Source of the DNA: Candidatus Geothrix skivensis
GTDB lineage: Bacteria > Acidobacteriota > Holophagae > Holophagales > Holophagaceae
Length of the DNA stretch: 64,000 nt
NCBI GenBank assembly: GCA_016721195.1
Contig: JADKIO010000005.1
Span: forward strand, 866,001-930,000
Direction: 5' to 3'
Under the pieces are notes generated by a model. It saw nothing but the letters and a program-made list of their open reading frames with translations. It was not told the DNA's origin and searched no databases. The position numbers and the translations under genes are program-made. Of this stretch, positions 10,361 to 17,955 are shown one piece after another (within the stretch, counting starts at the first letter, position 1; each line of letters begins with the position of its first letter).

Positions 10361-10466
10361 GACGGGCGGGGCCTAGCCCTCCATTCCTCGACCAGAGCTC
10401 GAAGGGCCAGCCCCGATCAGCACGTTGAACTGGCTCTCCGGAGAACGCCAGTGCCGAGGTGCACCC

Positions 10467-10492
10467 CCGGCGGGAGGGAAACACGCCGCCGG
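10467..10492. other. Hairpin in the queE / DUF2911 convergent gap
   Basis: CCGGCGG at 10467-10473 is complementary to 10486-10492, with a 12-base loop. It is 15 bases beyond the stop of the minus-strand DUF2911 gene. There is no T tract, so at best a weak terminator. Nothing else is recognisable in the 147-base gap between the two stops. Confidence 0.3.
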
Positions 10493-10507
10493 AAGACTGG
10501 AGCGTTG

Positions 10508-11368
10508 CTACTTCGCGGCCTTCCAGCCAGCCAGTTCCTTCTCCAGGTTCTCGGTGTATTCCTTGGGCGCCCCGCCGGGCTTGGAGAGGTCGATGGCCTT
10601 CTGGAGGTGGGTCAGGGCCTCGGGCATGCGCTTGGCATCCTTGTAGATCCGGGCGGCGGTCTCGTGGTTCCAGAAGCTGTCGCCGATCTTCAGGCTCTTC
10701 TCGATCCAGCCCAGAGCCTTCTGGGCCTCGATGCCCTGCTCCTGGCAGTACCTCGCCGCCTGGTACCAGGGCACCCAGTCCGTGTCGGGGGCCTGCTTCA
10801 GCTTGTCCTCCAGCTGGGCCCAGTAGATGGCCTTGGTATCGAAGGCCACGGGGATGCTCACCCGCAGCTTCTCCCAGGCCAGCTCCACGGTGGCGTTGCT
10901 GGTGTCCGTGGGGACGATGCGGTAGTCCAGGTACTCGAGGAAGGGCGCGGCCTGGGGCGTGGCCTCCCAGCGCAGCTGGTCCTCCTCCTGCTTGTAGGCA
11001 TAGGCCCCCCACTGCTTGGCTTTCTTGTTGAGGATGAGGGTCCAGGCCTTCTCGCCGGGGATGATGAAGAGGCCGTAGCTGCCGGCGGGCACGTCCTTGC
11101 CCGCGACTTTGGCGGCGTGGCTGAAGGTGATGACCGTGGCGTTGTTGGCGCCGGCCCGCCACACCTGGCCGAAGGGCACCACCTCGCCCCAGATCCTGCG
11201 GCCCTTCACGGCGGGCCGGGCAAAGGCCAAGTCGATCTTGCTGATGCCGATCTCCTGGGACAAAGTGGCCGCGGGGCTCACCCGCAGGGGCGCCAGGCGA
11301 ACAGGCGCCGGCTTGTCCTGGGCGGCGAGGGAGAGGACGAGCAGGGGCGAAAGGAACAGGCTACGCAT
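10508..11368 (-). CDS. DUF2911 secreted protein with TPR-like tail
   Basis: 286 residues from an internal ATG that has a perfect Shine-Dalgarno, GGAGG-TCCCC-ATG. The start is followed at once by a signal peptide (MRSLFLSPLLVLSLAAQ, cleavage near residue 16). Residues about 30-170 are DUF2911: SPAATLSQEIG, FARPAVKGRRIWGE, VWRAGANNATVITF, VPAGSYGLFIIPGEKAWTLI. Residues 200-286 hold TPR-like helices (ALGWIEKSLKIG, ALTHLQKAIDL). DUF2911 proteins are exported proteins of unknown function common in Bacteroidota and Acidobacteriota. Oddly, there is no stop codon between the upstream gene and this one: the 640-codon upstream frame runs straight into this ATG. Confidence 0.88.
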   Translation of the reverse strand: MRSLFLSPLLVLSLAAQDKPAPVRLAPLRVSPAATLSQEIGISKIDLAFARPAVKGRRIWGEVVPFGQVWRAGANNATVITFSHAAKVAGKDVPAGSYGLFIIPGEKAWTLILNKKAKQWGAYAYKQEEDQLRWEATPQAAPFLEYLDYRIVPTDTSNATVELAWEKLRVSIPVAFDTKAIYWAQLEDKLKQAPDTDWVPWYQAARYCQEQGIEAQKALGWIEKSLKIGDSFWNHETAARIYKDAKRMPEALTHLQKAIDLSKPGGAPKEYTENLEKELAGWKAAK

Positions 11369-13288
11369 GGGGACCTCCAGGGGGCGGGAGTCGAGGGTAT
11401 CACCAGACTTCGGAGGCAGGAGGAATCGTCCTGGCTGGCGGTTGAAGGTCTTGAGGAGGCCCCACCAGAGGCGCCGGCTGTTGCGACCATCGAAGCCCCG
11501 GGCGCGCAGGGCGGTCCAGAGGGCCAGGGCGAAGGATACTGCGAAATTCATGACCCCTATGAGGGCGACGCCCAGCAGGCCCCAGCCCACCTCCAGCCAG
11601 GAGAGAGAACCCTGGACCCACAGGCTCGCGGAGGCCAGGGCCAGGGCCGCCGCCTGCAGCGTGACGTGGCGCACCTCCAGGTGGATGCCTGCGAAGGCGA
11701 AGGCCATGGGCACGAAGACGAGCAGGAGACCCAGGGCCAGGTAGCCCATGAAGCCCGAGATGTGGCGGTGGACGAAGCGACCCAGCCCCTGCGCCCGATC
11801 CGCGCCGAGCAGGGCCCTGATCCGGCGGCTCTGGGCCAGGGCCTCGGGCAGGCGGCGGTAGGCGCTCCAGTTGGCGGCCCAGCCGGCGGCCAGGCTGGAC
11901 AGCCAGAGGAGCACGCCCGTGGCCATCGCGAAGACCAGGGTCCAGCCCGAGAAGGGGTGGTTGCCATGCAGGCTGTGGAGGGCGGTTTCCGGCCCAAGGG
12001 GGCCATGTCCGCTGAGCCGGATCCACAGGGCCGATACGAGCAGGGCCGTGGGGATGGCGGCGAAGACATTGCCCACCGTGGCGATGACCTGGGTTCGGGT
12101 GATGGCTGCCACCAGCTCGATCTCCCGGGCCTGGCCATCCCCCGATTCCAGGGCCCGGGCCAGGGCGGCGGCGGTCATGGCCGGCTGCTTGGAGGCCAGG
12201 CTGAAGCCCAGCAGCTGCATGAGGAAGAAGCTGCCCGCGTAGTTCAGGGAGAGGCCGAGGCCCAGCAGCAGGGGCGCGAGGGGCAGGGCGGACAGGCCGT
12301 ATTTCAGCAGGGCGGTGCCCGCCGTGAGCACGCCACCTCCCGCGGCGGACCAGCCCATGGCACGCCATTCGCTGCGGTCCCGGGCGATGTAGTGCTCGCC
12401 GGTATCCCCGGTGTGCTCGACCATCCGCCGCGCCAGCCGCTTCACGGCCGTGCGCAGCAGCGACAGGACCCCATGCTGGGAGGCGCTGCCCCGCACCAGG
12501 TCGGCGGCGAAGGCTCCACCATCGCCATCTCCCGAGGCGAAGAGCAGCAGCTGGGCGATGCGCTCGAGCATGGCCTCCAGCAGCTCGAGCCGGAACACCA
12601 GGTCGGTGGAAACGCCCCGGTCCTCGATGCGGTCGTGGGCCTGGTCCAGGGCTCTGGAGCATTCGGCCCGGCAGTGCTCCCAGGCCAGGCGCGCTTCGGG
12701 GTCCCCGGGCCGCTCGCCCCGTTCCCTGACGAAGCGGGAAAGGTTGAAGAAGGGGGAATCCGCGTCACTTCCCTGCGCGTCGAGGGAGAGCAGGTCCCGG
12801 GAGAGGCCCACCGCCGCGGCTCGGTGGGCCAGCAGCTGGGCGGCATGCACCCAGGTTTCCTGAGGTGGGGTTAGGAGCTCCGCCCAGGCCGACCGCAGAT
12901 CCTCGGGCAGCCCCTCGATCCAGAGAGCATCCGCTTCGCAGAGATCCAGTCGGTCCAGCAGGCTGTAGAGATCCCCCTCGGGATCCAGACGGGGGATGAT
13001 CCGGTCCACCAGCCGCTGGAAGCCTTCGCCCACCAGGGTGGTGCGGTCCGGCAGGCCCGTCTCCGCCAGCAGCCGGATGGCGGAGGTGTGGTTCCATTCC
13101 TCGGCCACCAGGTCCGTGAGACCGCGCTCTTGCAAGTCTTCCAGAAGCCGCCGCAGGCGACTCGTGCGCCGGGGCTCGCCATCGGGGGAAGCCGCCGGCG
13201 AGGCTTCCAGCAGCCAGCGCAGGAGGGGCTCCAGCCTTGGGGTGCCGTGCCCCAGCAGCTGATCCAGCCTTTGGTCGGACTGGGGCAT
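10508..13288 (-). CDS. SpecificRecomb (Gcr-like, PF10136-type) membrane protein, frame continuous into DUF2911
   Basis: The family-like part is the first about 625 residues (13288 down to about 11410). It has a long helical soluble half (1-320) and about seven TM segments (340-600), ending with a basic stretch and FLLPPKSG, which is how this family normally ends. Members are called site-specific recombinases in databases, but they have no integrase motif and are membrane proteins of unknown role. As written, no stop codon follows; the frame continues through 15 linker residues into the DUF2911 start (residue 641 of 926). A TGA is found in another frame right at the end (TGG-TGA within the KSGD codons), so a one-base indel would restore a normal end. 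Start: GGAG five bases before ATG. Confidence 0.7.
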   Translation of the reverse strand: MPQSDQRLDQLLGHGTPRLEPLLRWLLEASPAASPDGEPRRTSRLRRLLEDLQERGLTDLVAEEWNHTSAIRLLAETGLPDRTTLVGEGFQRLVDRIIPRLDPEGDLYSLLDRLDLCEADALWIEGLPEDLRSAWAELLTPPQETWVHAAQLLAHRAAAVGLSRDLLSLDAQGSDADSPFFNLSRFVRERGERPGDPEARLAWEHCRAECSRALDQAHDRIEDRGVSTDLVFRLELLEAMLERIAQLLLFASGDGDGGAFAADLVRGSASQHGVLSLLRTAVKRLARRMVEHTGDTGEHYIARDRSEWRAMGWSAAGGGVLTAGTALLKYGLSALPLAPLLLGLGLSLNYAGSFFLMQLLGFSLASKQPAMTAAALARALESGDGQAREIELVAAITRTQVIATVGNVFAAIPTALLVSALWIRLSGHGPLGPETALHSLHGNHPFSGWTLVFAMATGVLLWLSSLAAGWAANWSAYRRLPEALAQSRRIRALLGADRAQGLGRFVHRHISGFMGYLALGLLLVFVPMAFAFAGIHLEVRHVTLQAAALALASASLWVQGSLSWLEVGWGLLGVALIGVMNFAVSFALALWTALRARGFDGRNSRRLWWGLLKTFNRQPGRFLLPPKSGDTLDSRPLEVPMRSLFLSPLLVLSLAAQDKPAPVRLAPLRVSPAATLSQEIGISKIDLAFARPAVKGRRIWGEVVPFGQVWRAGANNATVITFSHAAKVAGKDVPAGSYGLFIIPGEKAWTLILNKKAKQWGAYAYKQEEDQLRWEATPQAAPFLEYLDYRIVPTDTSNATVELAWEKLRVSIPVAFDTKAIYWAQLEDKLKQAPDTDWVPWYQAARYCQEQGIEAQKALGWIEKSLKIGDSFWNHETAARIYKDAKRMPEALTHLQKAIDLSKPGGAPKEYTENLEKELAGWKAAK

Positions 13289-13325
13289 CTGGACTCCAGA
13301 GGGTAACCCTCAGGGTGACATGAAC

Positions 13326-13832
13326 CTAGGAAGTTGGCTTCTTCCGAAGGGTGGAGCCGCGCCTAGTCCCGTTGAGGAAGTCCGCCACGGCGGTGGGATC
13401 CACGGTGGCGGGGGTGCCGGACCAGGCCTGGGAGGGCCGCAGCATGATCAGCATGTCCTCGGGGCAGCCCACCTGCTCGTAGAGTCGCTCCACGCGTCGC
13501 GCCAATTGCGCGGAAGTGGTCTCCGTGGCCAGGGCTTCCTTCAGCAGGGCATCCCGCCAGCGGTCCTGGGCCTGGGACCAGCGGATGGCGCCGGGGCGCG
13601 GGGTCTTGCCCGTGGCCTCCACACAGGCCGCCCAGAGGTGGGCTTCGAAATGCTTCAAGGCCGAGCCCTCCAGGGCCCGCAGCCGCTGGACGGCGGGTCC
13701 CTCACCGGAGGCGCTGATCTGGATCTCCAGGGAGGTCAGGAAGCCGAAGTCGTACCCGACCACCAGGTCATCCCAGGTGAGGGTGCCGATGTGAGTGGTG
13801 AAGGCTTCGAGAGGGGTGCTGGCAGGTGACAT
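13326..13832 (-). CDS. Hypothetical cytoplasmic protein, 168 residues
   Basis: No family recognised. There is no signal peptide and no TM segment. It is a mixed alpha protein with LTWDDLVVGYDFGFLTSLEIQI near the start, where an acidic/aromatic pattern is followed by a strand, then helical regions rich in Ala, Arg and Glu, and a basic C-terminus (RRGSTLRKKPTS). It lies between the ureohydrolase (9 bases upstream) and the SpecificRecomb-type gene (37 bases downstream) on the same strand, so it is probably part of the same transcript. Confidence 0.65.
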   Translation of the reverse strand: MSPASTPLEAFTTHIGTLTWDDLVVGYDFGFLTSLEIQISASGEGPAVQRLRALEGSALKHFEAHLWAACVEATGKTPRPGAIRWSQAQDRWRDALLKEALATETTSAQLARRVERLYEQVGCPEDMLIMLRPSQAWSGTPATVDPTAVADFLNGTRRGSTLRKKPTS

Positions 13833-13841
13833 GGAATCCTC

Positions 13842-14780
13842 TCAGGCAAGCAGGTGGAGGGCGAGGTGAACGGCGATCCGGGCGCTGGCTTCGGCGCCTT
13901 CCAGGGTGGGGGCCAGCTCCATGAGATCGGCCCCCAGCCAGGGATCGGGCCACTCCCGGGCGGCGTGGATGAGGCCCAGGGTCTCGGCCAGGCTCAGGCC
14001 GCCGGGCACGGGCTCGGCCACCGCGGGCACCAGGCTGGGATCCAGGGCGTCCAGGTCCAGGCTCAGGTAGGCCGGTCCCCGCCCGATGGAGGCGAGGTCC
14101 TCGTAAAGGGTGGGGGCCAGCAGGGGATCCCGCAGGTCCGTCGGAGTCCACATGCGCACGCCGGCTGACCGGAGGAAGTACAACTCTTCGTCATCGAAGC
14201 GCGGCGCCCGCAGACCGGCCTGCAGCACCCGCTCCGGGTCCAGGAGGCCTTCTTCGAGGGCCTGCCGCAGCCAGGTGCCGTGGTGGATGTCGGTGCCCCA
14301 GGCGGCCCCATCGGCAGCGTCGGGGTGGGCATCCACGTGCAGCAGGCCCAGGGGGCCGTGTTGCCGAGCCAGGGCCCGCAGGGCCCCCAGGGTCAGGGAA
14401 TGATCGCCGCCCAGCAGCAGGGTCCGGCAGCCGTTCATGGCCCAGGCGCCCACGGTGGCCTGCACGGCCTCCAGGGCCCCAGCCAGGGAGAAGGGCAGGG
14501 TGGGGATGTTGCCGCCATCCAGCCAGCCCTCGGTGGCGGCGGGACCCAGGACGGGACGCCCCTCCCGGAGCCGCTCGGGCATGGGATGGGTGCCAAGGCC
14601 CATGGAGGCGGCCCGCAGGGCCCAGGGCCCCAGCCGGGCGCCGGGTCGGTTGATGACGCCCGCATCACAGGGCACACCCAGCACCACGCCGGTGGCAGGC
14701 CTGGGGTCGAGGCAGAGGGGCAGTCCGAGAAAGGGCGTGAGCCCCGTGCGGAGGCCGCGCATGAGGACATCAGCGGACAT
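13842..14780 (-). CDS. Ureohydrolase (arginase/agmatinase/formimidoylglutamase family)
   Basis: 312 residues. All Mn-binding motifs of the family are intact: GGDHS (124-128), DAHPD (150-154) and LDLDALDP (241-248), plus HHGTW (166-170). The enzyme should hydrolyse a guanidino or formimino group, releasing urea or formamide. I cannot say from sequence whether arginine, agmatine or another guanidino compound is the substrate. The ATG overlaps the end of the upstream acyltransferase gene by 11 bases, with GGAG-CTCTG-ATG as RBS, so it is coupled to it. The frame is open further upstream, but that part lies inside the acyltransferase gene. Confidence 0.88.
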   Translation of the reverse strand: MSADVLMRGLRTGLTPFLGLPLCLDPRPATGVVLGVPCDAGVINRPGARLGPWALRAASMGLGTHPMPERLREGRPVLGPAATEGWLDGGNIPTLPFSLAGALEAVQATVGAWAMNGCRTLLLGGDHSLTLGALRALARQHGPLGLLHVDAHPDAADGAAWGTDIHHGTWLRQALEEGLLDPERVLQAGLRAPRFDDEELYFLRSAGVRMWTPTDLRDPLLAPTLYEDLASIGRGPAYLSLDLDALDPSLVPAVAEPVPGGLSLAETLGLIHAAREWPDPWLGADLMELAPTLEGAEASARIAVHLALHLLA

Positions 14781-15450
14781 CAGAGCTCCGGGGTGCAAGG
14801 GCGTTCCTGAAGGCCGAGATCCAGGCAGAGGGCTCGCTGAAATCGGCGGGGTGCAGGGGCGCTTCGGCGGTGACGGTGACGAGGGTGCGGGTGGCGAAGA
14901 GGGTCCTGATGTGGGGCAGGAGGGTCTCATCGCCGGTCCAGGGATAGTGCGGCGCAGGACTGGCGATGCGCAGGGGCTGGGCGGGCAGCCCCAGCTCGAA
15001 GGCGGCCCGCAGGCCGCCCTCGTAGAAGGCCGCCAGCCGCTCGCCCCGGGTGGTGGTGCCCTCGGGGAACAGCAGCATGTCGCGGCCACTCTGCAGGGAC
15101 GCGGTGAAGCTGGCCAGGGCCGCGGCTCGGCTGGTGGCATCCCCCCGATCCACGAAGTGGATGCCGGATCGCCGGGCCCAGCGGCCGATGATCGGGTAGC
15201 CGGCCACCTCCCCCTTGGCGATGGTGCCCATGGGCCGGAGGCTCATGAACACCAGGGGGTCCACCCAGCTGAGGTGGTTGGCCACCCAGAGGGTGATATC
15301 GGGCCGTGGCTGGCCCTGGATGAGCAGTTCCACACCCAGGGCCGGCAGCAGCCGTCCCGCCCAGCGGTGCAGGCCCGGCTGCGGCTCCGCGCCCGTGGCC
15401 AGGCGCGGCAGGAGCGCGGCAGTGGGCCAGAGCACCCCAGGCCAGGACAT
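14770..15450 (-). CDS. PlsC-type 1-acyl-glycerol-3-phosphate acyltransferase family protein
   Basis: 226 residues. Motif I is NHLSWVD (NHx4D), and motif III is FPEGTTT. A hydrophobic segment near residues 8-25 may anchor it in the membrane. Family role: transfers an acyl chain to a lysophospholipid or a lyso-aminolipid. The ATG shares its A with the TAA stop of the GNAT gene (TAATG), so the two are translationally coupled. A GNAT next to a PlsC-type enzyme recalls the OlsB/OlsA pair of ornithine lipid synthesis, but that is inference. Confidence 0.88.
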   Translation of the reverse strand: MSWPGVLWPTAALLPRLATGAEPQPGLHRWAGRLLPALGVELLIQGQPRPDITLWVANHLSWVDPLVFMSLRPMGTIAKGEVAGYPIIGRWARRSGIHFVDRGDATSRAAALASFTASLQSGRDMLLFPEGTTTRGERLAAFYEGGLRAAFELGLPAQPLRIASPAPHYPWTGDETLLPHIRTLFATRTLVTVTAEAPLHPADFSEPSAWISAFRNALAPRSSDVR

Positions 15451-15986
15451 TACGAAACCAACTTCAACCGCGTGTAGCGGGCCCGGACGCGCTCGAGGTC
15501 GTCCTTGGTGATGGCCGACCACAGCCGGGTGTCGCCGGGGGCGTAGAAGTCCTGTACCTCTTCCACCACCCGGGCACCCAGGGCGTTGTGGACGCTGCGG
15601 GCGTCATCGTTGCCGGGTTCCACCAGGAAGCGGCACTCCTCCACGTTCTCGTTGAGGAGCTTGGCCACCATGGCGCGGATGAGCAGGTAGTTCACGCGGC
15701 CCTTCTGGTACTCGGGGTGCACCGCGAGGGTGGCGCAGAAGACCGAGGTCCCCTGCACGAAGTTCAGCACATAGCCCACGGGGCGGTCGCCGTCCAGGGC
15801 CAGGAAGCACCAGTCCCGGTAGAGCTCGGTGCAGAGCCGCAGGTAGTGCGGGCAGAGCTCGCCGGCGCCATCTCCCGACCAGATCTCGGCCTCGAGGCGG
15901 CGGAGGTGGGTGTAGTCCGAGCTGGAGAGCGGCCGGACGGTGTAGCGGGCCCCTTCTGGATGCTGGGTCACGGTCTCGATCGACAT
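15450..15986 (-). CDS. GNAT-family N-acyltransferase
   Basis: 178 residues. GNAT fold with the acyl-CoA strand CATLAVHPEYQKGRVNYLLIRAM; the QxxGxG motif is degenerate (QKGRVN). The start, AGGAGG-CACCAC-ATG, is the best in the region; earlier in-frame starts lack an RBS. The substrate is unknown. It leads an operon that continues with the PlsC-type acyltransferase, ureohydrolase and beyond. No clear promoter can be read in the 184 bases upstream (15987-16170). Confidence 0.8.
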   Translation of the reverse strand: MSIETVTQHPEGARYTVRPLSSSDYTHLRRLEAEIWSGDGAGELCPHYLRLCTELYRDWCFLALDGDRPVGYVLNFVQGTSVFCATLAVHPEYQKGRVNYLLIRAMVAKLLNENVEECRFLVEPGNDDARSVHNALGARVVEEVQDFYAPGDTRLWSAITKDDLERVRARYTRLKLVS

Positions 15987-16170
15987 GTGGTGCCTCCTGG
16001 GTTCCCAACCAGGATCGGCCTCGGTCATGACGGTGGCGTGGCGGTGCAGCCAACTTCGCGGAAATAAGGTGAAACCAAGCGGTGACGGGCATCCGCGAAG
16101 CAGGGAGATGAAGTATCGAGTCTGTGTGTGACTGGGTGATTCCCTGGCGGTCACATCAATGCAACAAGTT

Positions 16171-17187
16171 TCAGAAGTACGGAGCGACCAGTTTCAGGAA
16201 GCCTGCCGCCAGCAGGGCACTGATGGGGATGGTCAGGATCCAGGCCAGCACGATGTTGCCGGCCACGCCCCAGCGGACGGCGCTGGCGTTCATGGTGGTG
16301 CCGACGCCCATGATGGCCCCGGTGATGCTGTGGGTGGTGCTGACCGGAATGCCGAAGTGGGCAGTGGTGAAGAGCACGGCGGCCGCGGCGGTCTCGGCGG
16401 CGAAGCCGTGGATGGGGCGCAGTTTCACGATCTTCGAGCCCATTGTCTTGATGATCTTCCAGCCGCCGGAGGCGGTGCCCAGGGCCATGAAGGTGGCGCT
16501 GCCGATCTTCACCCACAGGGGGACGATGACCTTGAGCTTCTCATCCAGCGGCAGGTGGAACTTGTAGGCGATGAGGGCGAGGCAGATGATCCCCATGGCC
16601 TTCTGGGCGTCGTTCTGGCCGTGGGTGAAGGACATGGCGGCGGCGCTCACCAGCTGGGCCTTCCGGAAGACGACGTTCACCTTGTGCCCGGATCGGTGCC
16701 GCACGATCCACAGGATGATGAGGATGAGGAGCATGCCCACCAGGAAGCCCATGGCCGGGGAGATGATGATGAAGGCCGCGATCTCCTTGAGCTTCTTCAA
16801 GTGCAGTGCGTCGAAGCCCGCGTGGGCCACCACGGCCCCGGCGAGACCGCCCAGCAGGGTGTGGCTGGTGCTGGACGGGATGCCAAACCACCAGGTGAGC
16901 AGGTCCCAGGTGATGGCCGCCATCAGGGCGGCGGCGATGACCGCCGGAACCACCTGGTTGCTGTCGGCGATGCCCTTGGCGATGGTGGTGGCGACGGAGG
17001 TCCCCGCCAGGGCTCCCGCGAAGTTGAGGGTGGCGGACATGATGAGGGCGTACTTGGCCGGCAGCACGCCGGTGCTCACCACGGTGGCGATGGAGTTGGC
17101 CGTGTCGTGGAAGCCGTTGATGTAGTCGATGCCCCAGGCGAGCAGGACCAGCACCGCCAGGGAGGGGATGAGGAAGACTTCGATCAT
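16171..17187 (-). CDS. pit: PiT-family inorganic phosphate transporter
   Basis: 338 residues, about ten TM segments, in the two-half PiT topology. Each half carries the family signature: GFHDTANSIATVV near residue 25 and THGQNDAQKAMG near 195. It moves phosphate (usually as a neutral metal-phosphate) with protons. It follows DUF47 by seven bases on the minus strand. DUF47-pit pairs are common in bacteria; DUF47 is thought to control Pit. With the Pst system nearby this gives low- and high-affinity uptake side by side. The upstream Pho-box-like motif would place this Pit under phosphate control, unlike the constitutive E. coli PitA. Confidence 0.95.
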   Translation of the reverse strand: MIEVFLIPSLAVLVLLAWGIDYINGFHDTANSIATVVSTGVLPAKYALIMSATLNFAGALAGTSVATTIAKGIADSNQVVPAVIAAALMAAITWDLLTWWFGIPSSTSHTLLGGLAGAVVAHAGFDALHLKKLKEIAAFIIISPAMGFLVGMLLILIILWIVRHRSGHKVNVVFRKAQLVSAAAMSFTHGQNDAQKAMGIICLALIAYKFHLPLDEKLKVIVPLWVKIGSATFMALGTASGGWKIIKTMGSKIVKLRPIHGFAAETAAAAVLFTTAHFGIPVSTTHSITGAIMGVGTTMNASAVRWGVAGNIVLAWILTIPISALLAAGFLKLVAPYF

Positions 17188-17194
17188 GAATGCC

Positions 17195-17842
17195 TCAGGC
17201 GTTCTTCATGACCGTGGAGCCCACCACCTTGGCCACCAGCTCGATCCGGTCGGTGGCGTCCTCGATGCGGTTGAGGAGTTCCTTCCACTTGATGAGCTCG
17301 ATGGCATCCGTGGGGTTCTCGAAGATCTGCGCCAGGGCCGCGTGGTAGATGGAATCCGCCTTGTTCTCCAGGGTGTGCACCCGCCGGATGCGGTCCCGGA
17401 TCTCCTTGTGGTTGGACATGTTCCGCAGGGAGCGGATGAGGTGGAGGAGTTCCCCTGAGCCTTCGACGATGATGGAGCTGATCTCGGTGACCGCGGGCAT
17501 CACGTGGGTGATTCGGTAGAGGATGAGCCGCTCGCATACCGCATGGATCGAATCGACCACATCGTCGAGGGCGTGGGCCAGCTGCATGATGTCCTCCCGC
17601 TCGATGGGGGTGACGAAGGTCGTGTTCAGCCGGTCCATGATCTCCCGGGTGACATCATCACCCACGTGCTCCAGGTCCTTCATCTGCCGGCGCAGCTCCG
17701 CGAAGCGGACCGGATCCCCGGTGCGGATCTCCAGGTCGAAGAGCTGGGAGGCCTGGTAGGCATTGGCCGCTGCGGACTCAAGGAGGTCGAAGAAGACCAT
17801 TTCCCGGGGTTTCAGCCAGCGCATCAGGGCGTTCATGGACAT
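17195..17842 (-). CDS. DUF47 / PhoU-like regulator of Pit
   Basis: 215 residues, all alpha, from ATG 17842 (GGAG six bases upstream; a second ATG six bases on is also usable). Two PhoU-like three-helix bundles are evident from the acidic metal-binding patterns DLEHVGDDVTREI and LENKADSIYH. Proteins of this family bind metal and are known or presumed to regulate the adjacent Pit transporter. First gene of the DUF47-pit operon; transcribed divergently from phoR. Confidence 0.92.
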   Translation of the reverse strand: MSMNALMRWLKPREMVFFDLLESAAANAYQASQLFDLEIRTGDPVRFAELRRQMKDLEHVGDDVTREIMDRLNTTFVTPIEREDIMQLAHALDDVVDSIHAVCERLILYRITHVMPAVTEISSIIVEGSGELLHLIRSLRNMSNHKEIRDRIRRVHTLENKADSIYHAALAQIFENPTDAIELIKWKELLNRIEDATDRIELVAKVVGSTVMKNA

Positions 17843-17867
17843 GGGGTTCTCCAACGGTCGACCCTCA

Positions 17868-17873
17868 ACTGTA
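17868..17873 (-). promoter_or_regulatory. Candidate -10 element for DUF47-pit
   Basis: On the minus strand this reads TACAGT, 14 bases downstream of the Pho-box-like motif and 25 bases before the DUF47 ATG. No good -35 is seen, as expected for a PhoB-activated promoter where the Pho box takes its place. Confidence 0.35.
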
Positions 17874-17887
17874 CAGGGTCCCGGGGG

Positions 17888-17903
17888 GTAACCCGCGTGT
17901 AAA
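17888..17903 (-). promoter_or_regulatory. Putative Pho box upstream of DUF47-pit
   Basis: On the minus strand TTTACACGCGGGTTAC: two half-sites (TTTAC and GTTAC) whose starts are exactly 11 bases apart. The same layout, with 13 of 16 bases identical, lies upstream of pstS. An 11-bp period of direct repeats is how PhoB/PhoP family regulators bind DNA. It also lies between the divergent DUF47 and phoR genes, so it could serve both. Confidence 0.55.
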
Positions 17904-17955
17904 TTCGTGCTACCAGGCTGGGCGGCGCGATCCAGGCGAGGTATGGTCAAGGCAC

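Noticed and set aside
10508..13288. Recombinase as a sign of a mobile element
   Set aside because: The family name is historical; the protein is a membrane protein without integrase motifs, and no repeats or transfer genes flank it.
15987..16170. Promoter in the GNAT upstream gap
   Set aside because: No pair of -35/-10 hexamers with proper spacing could be defended.
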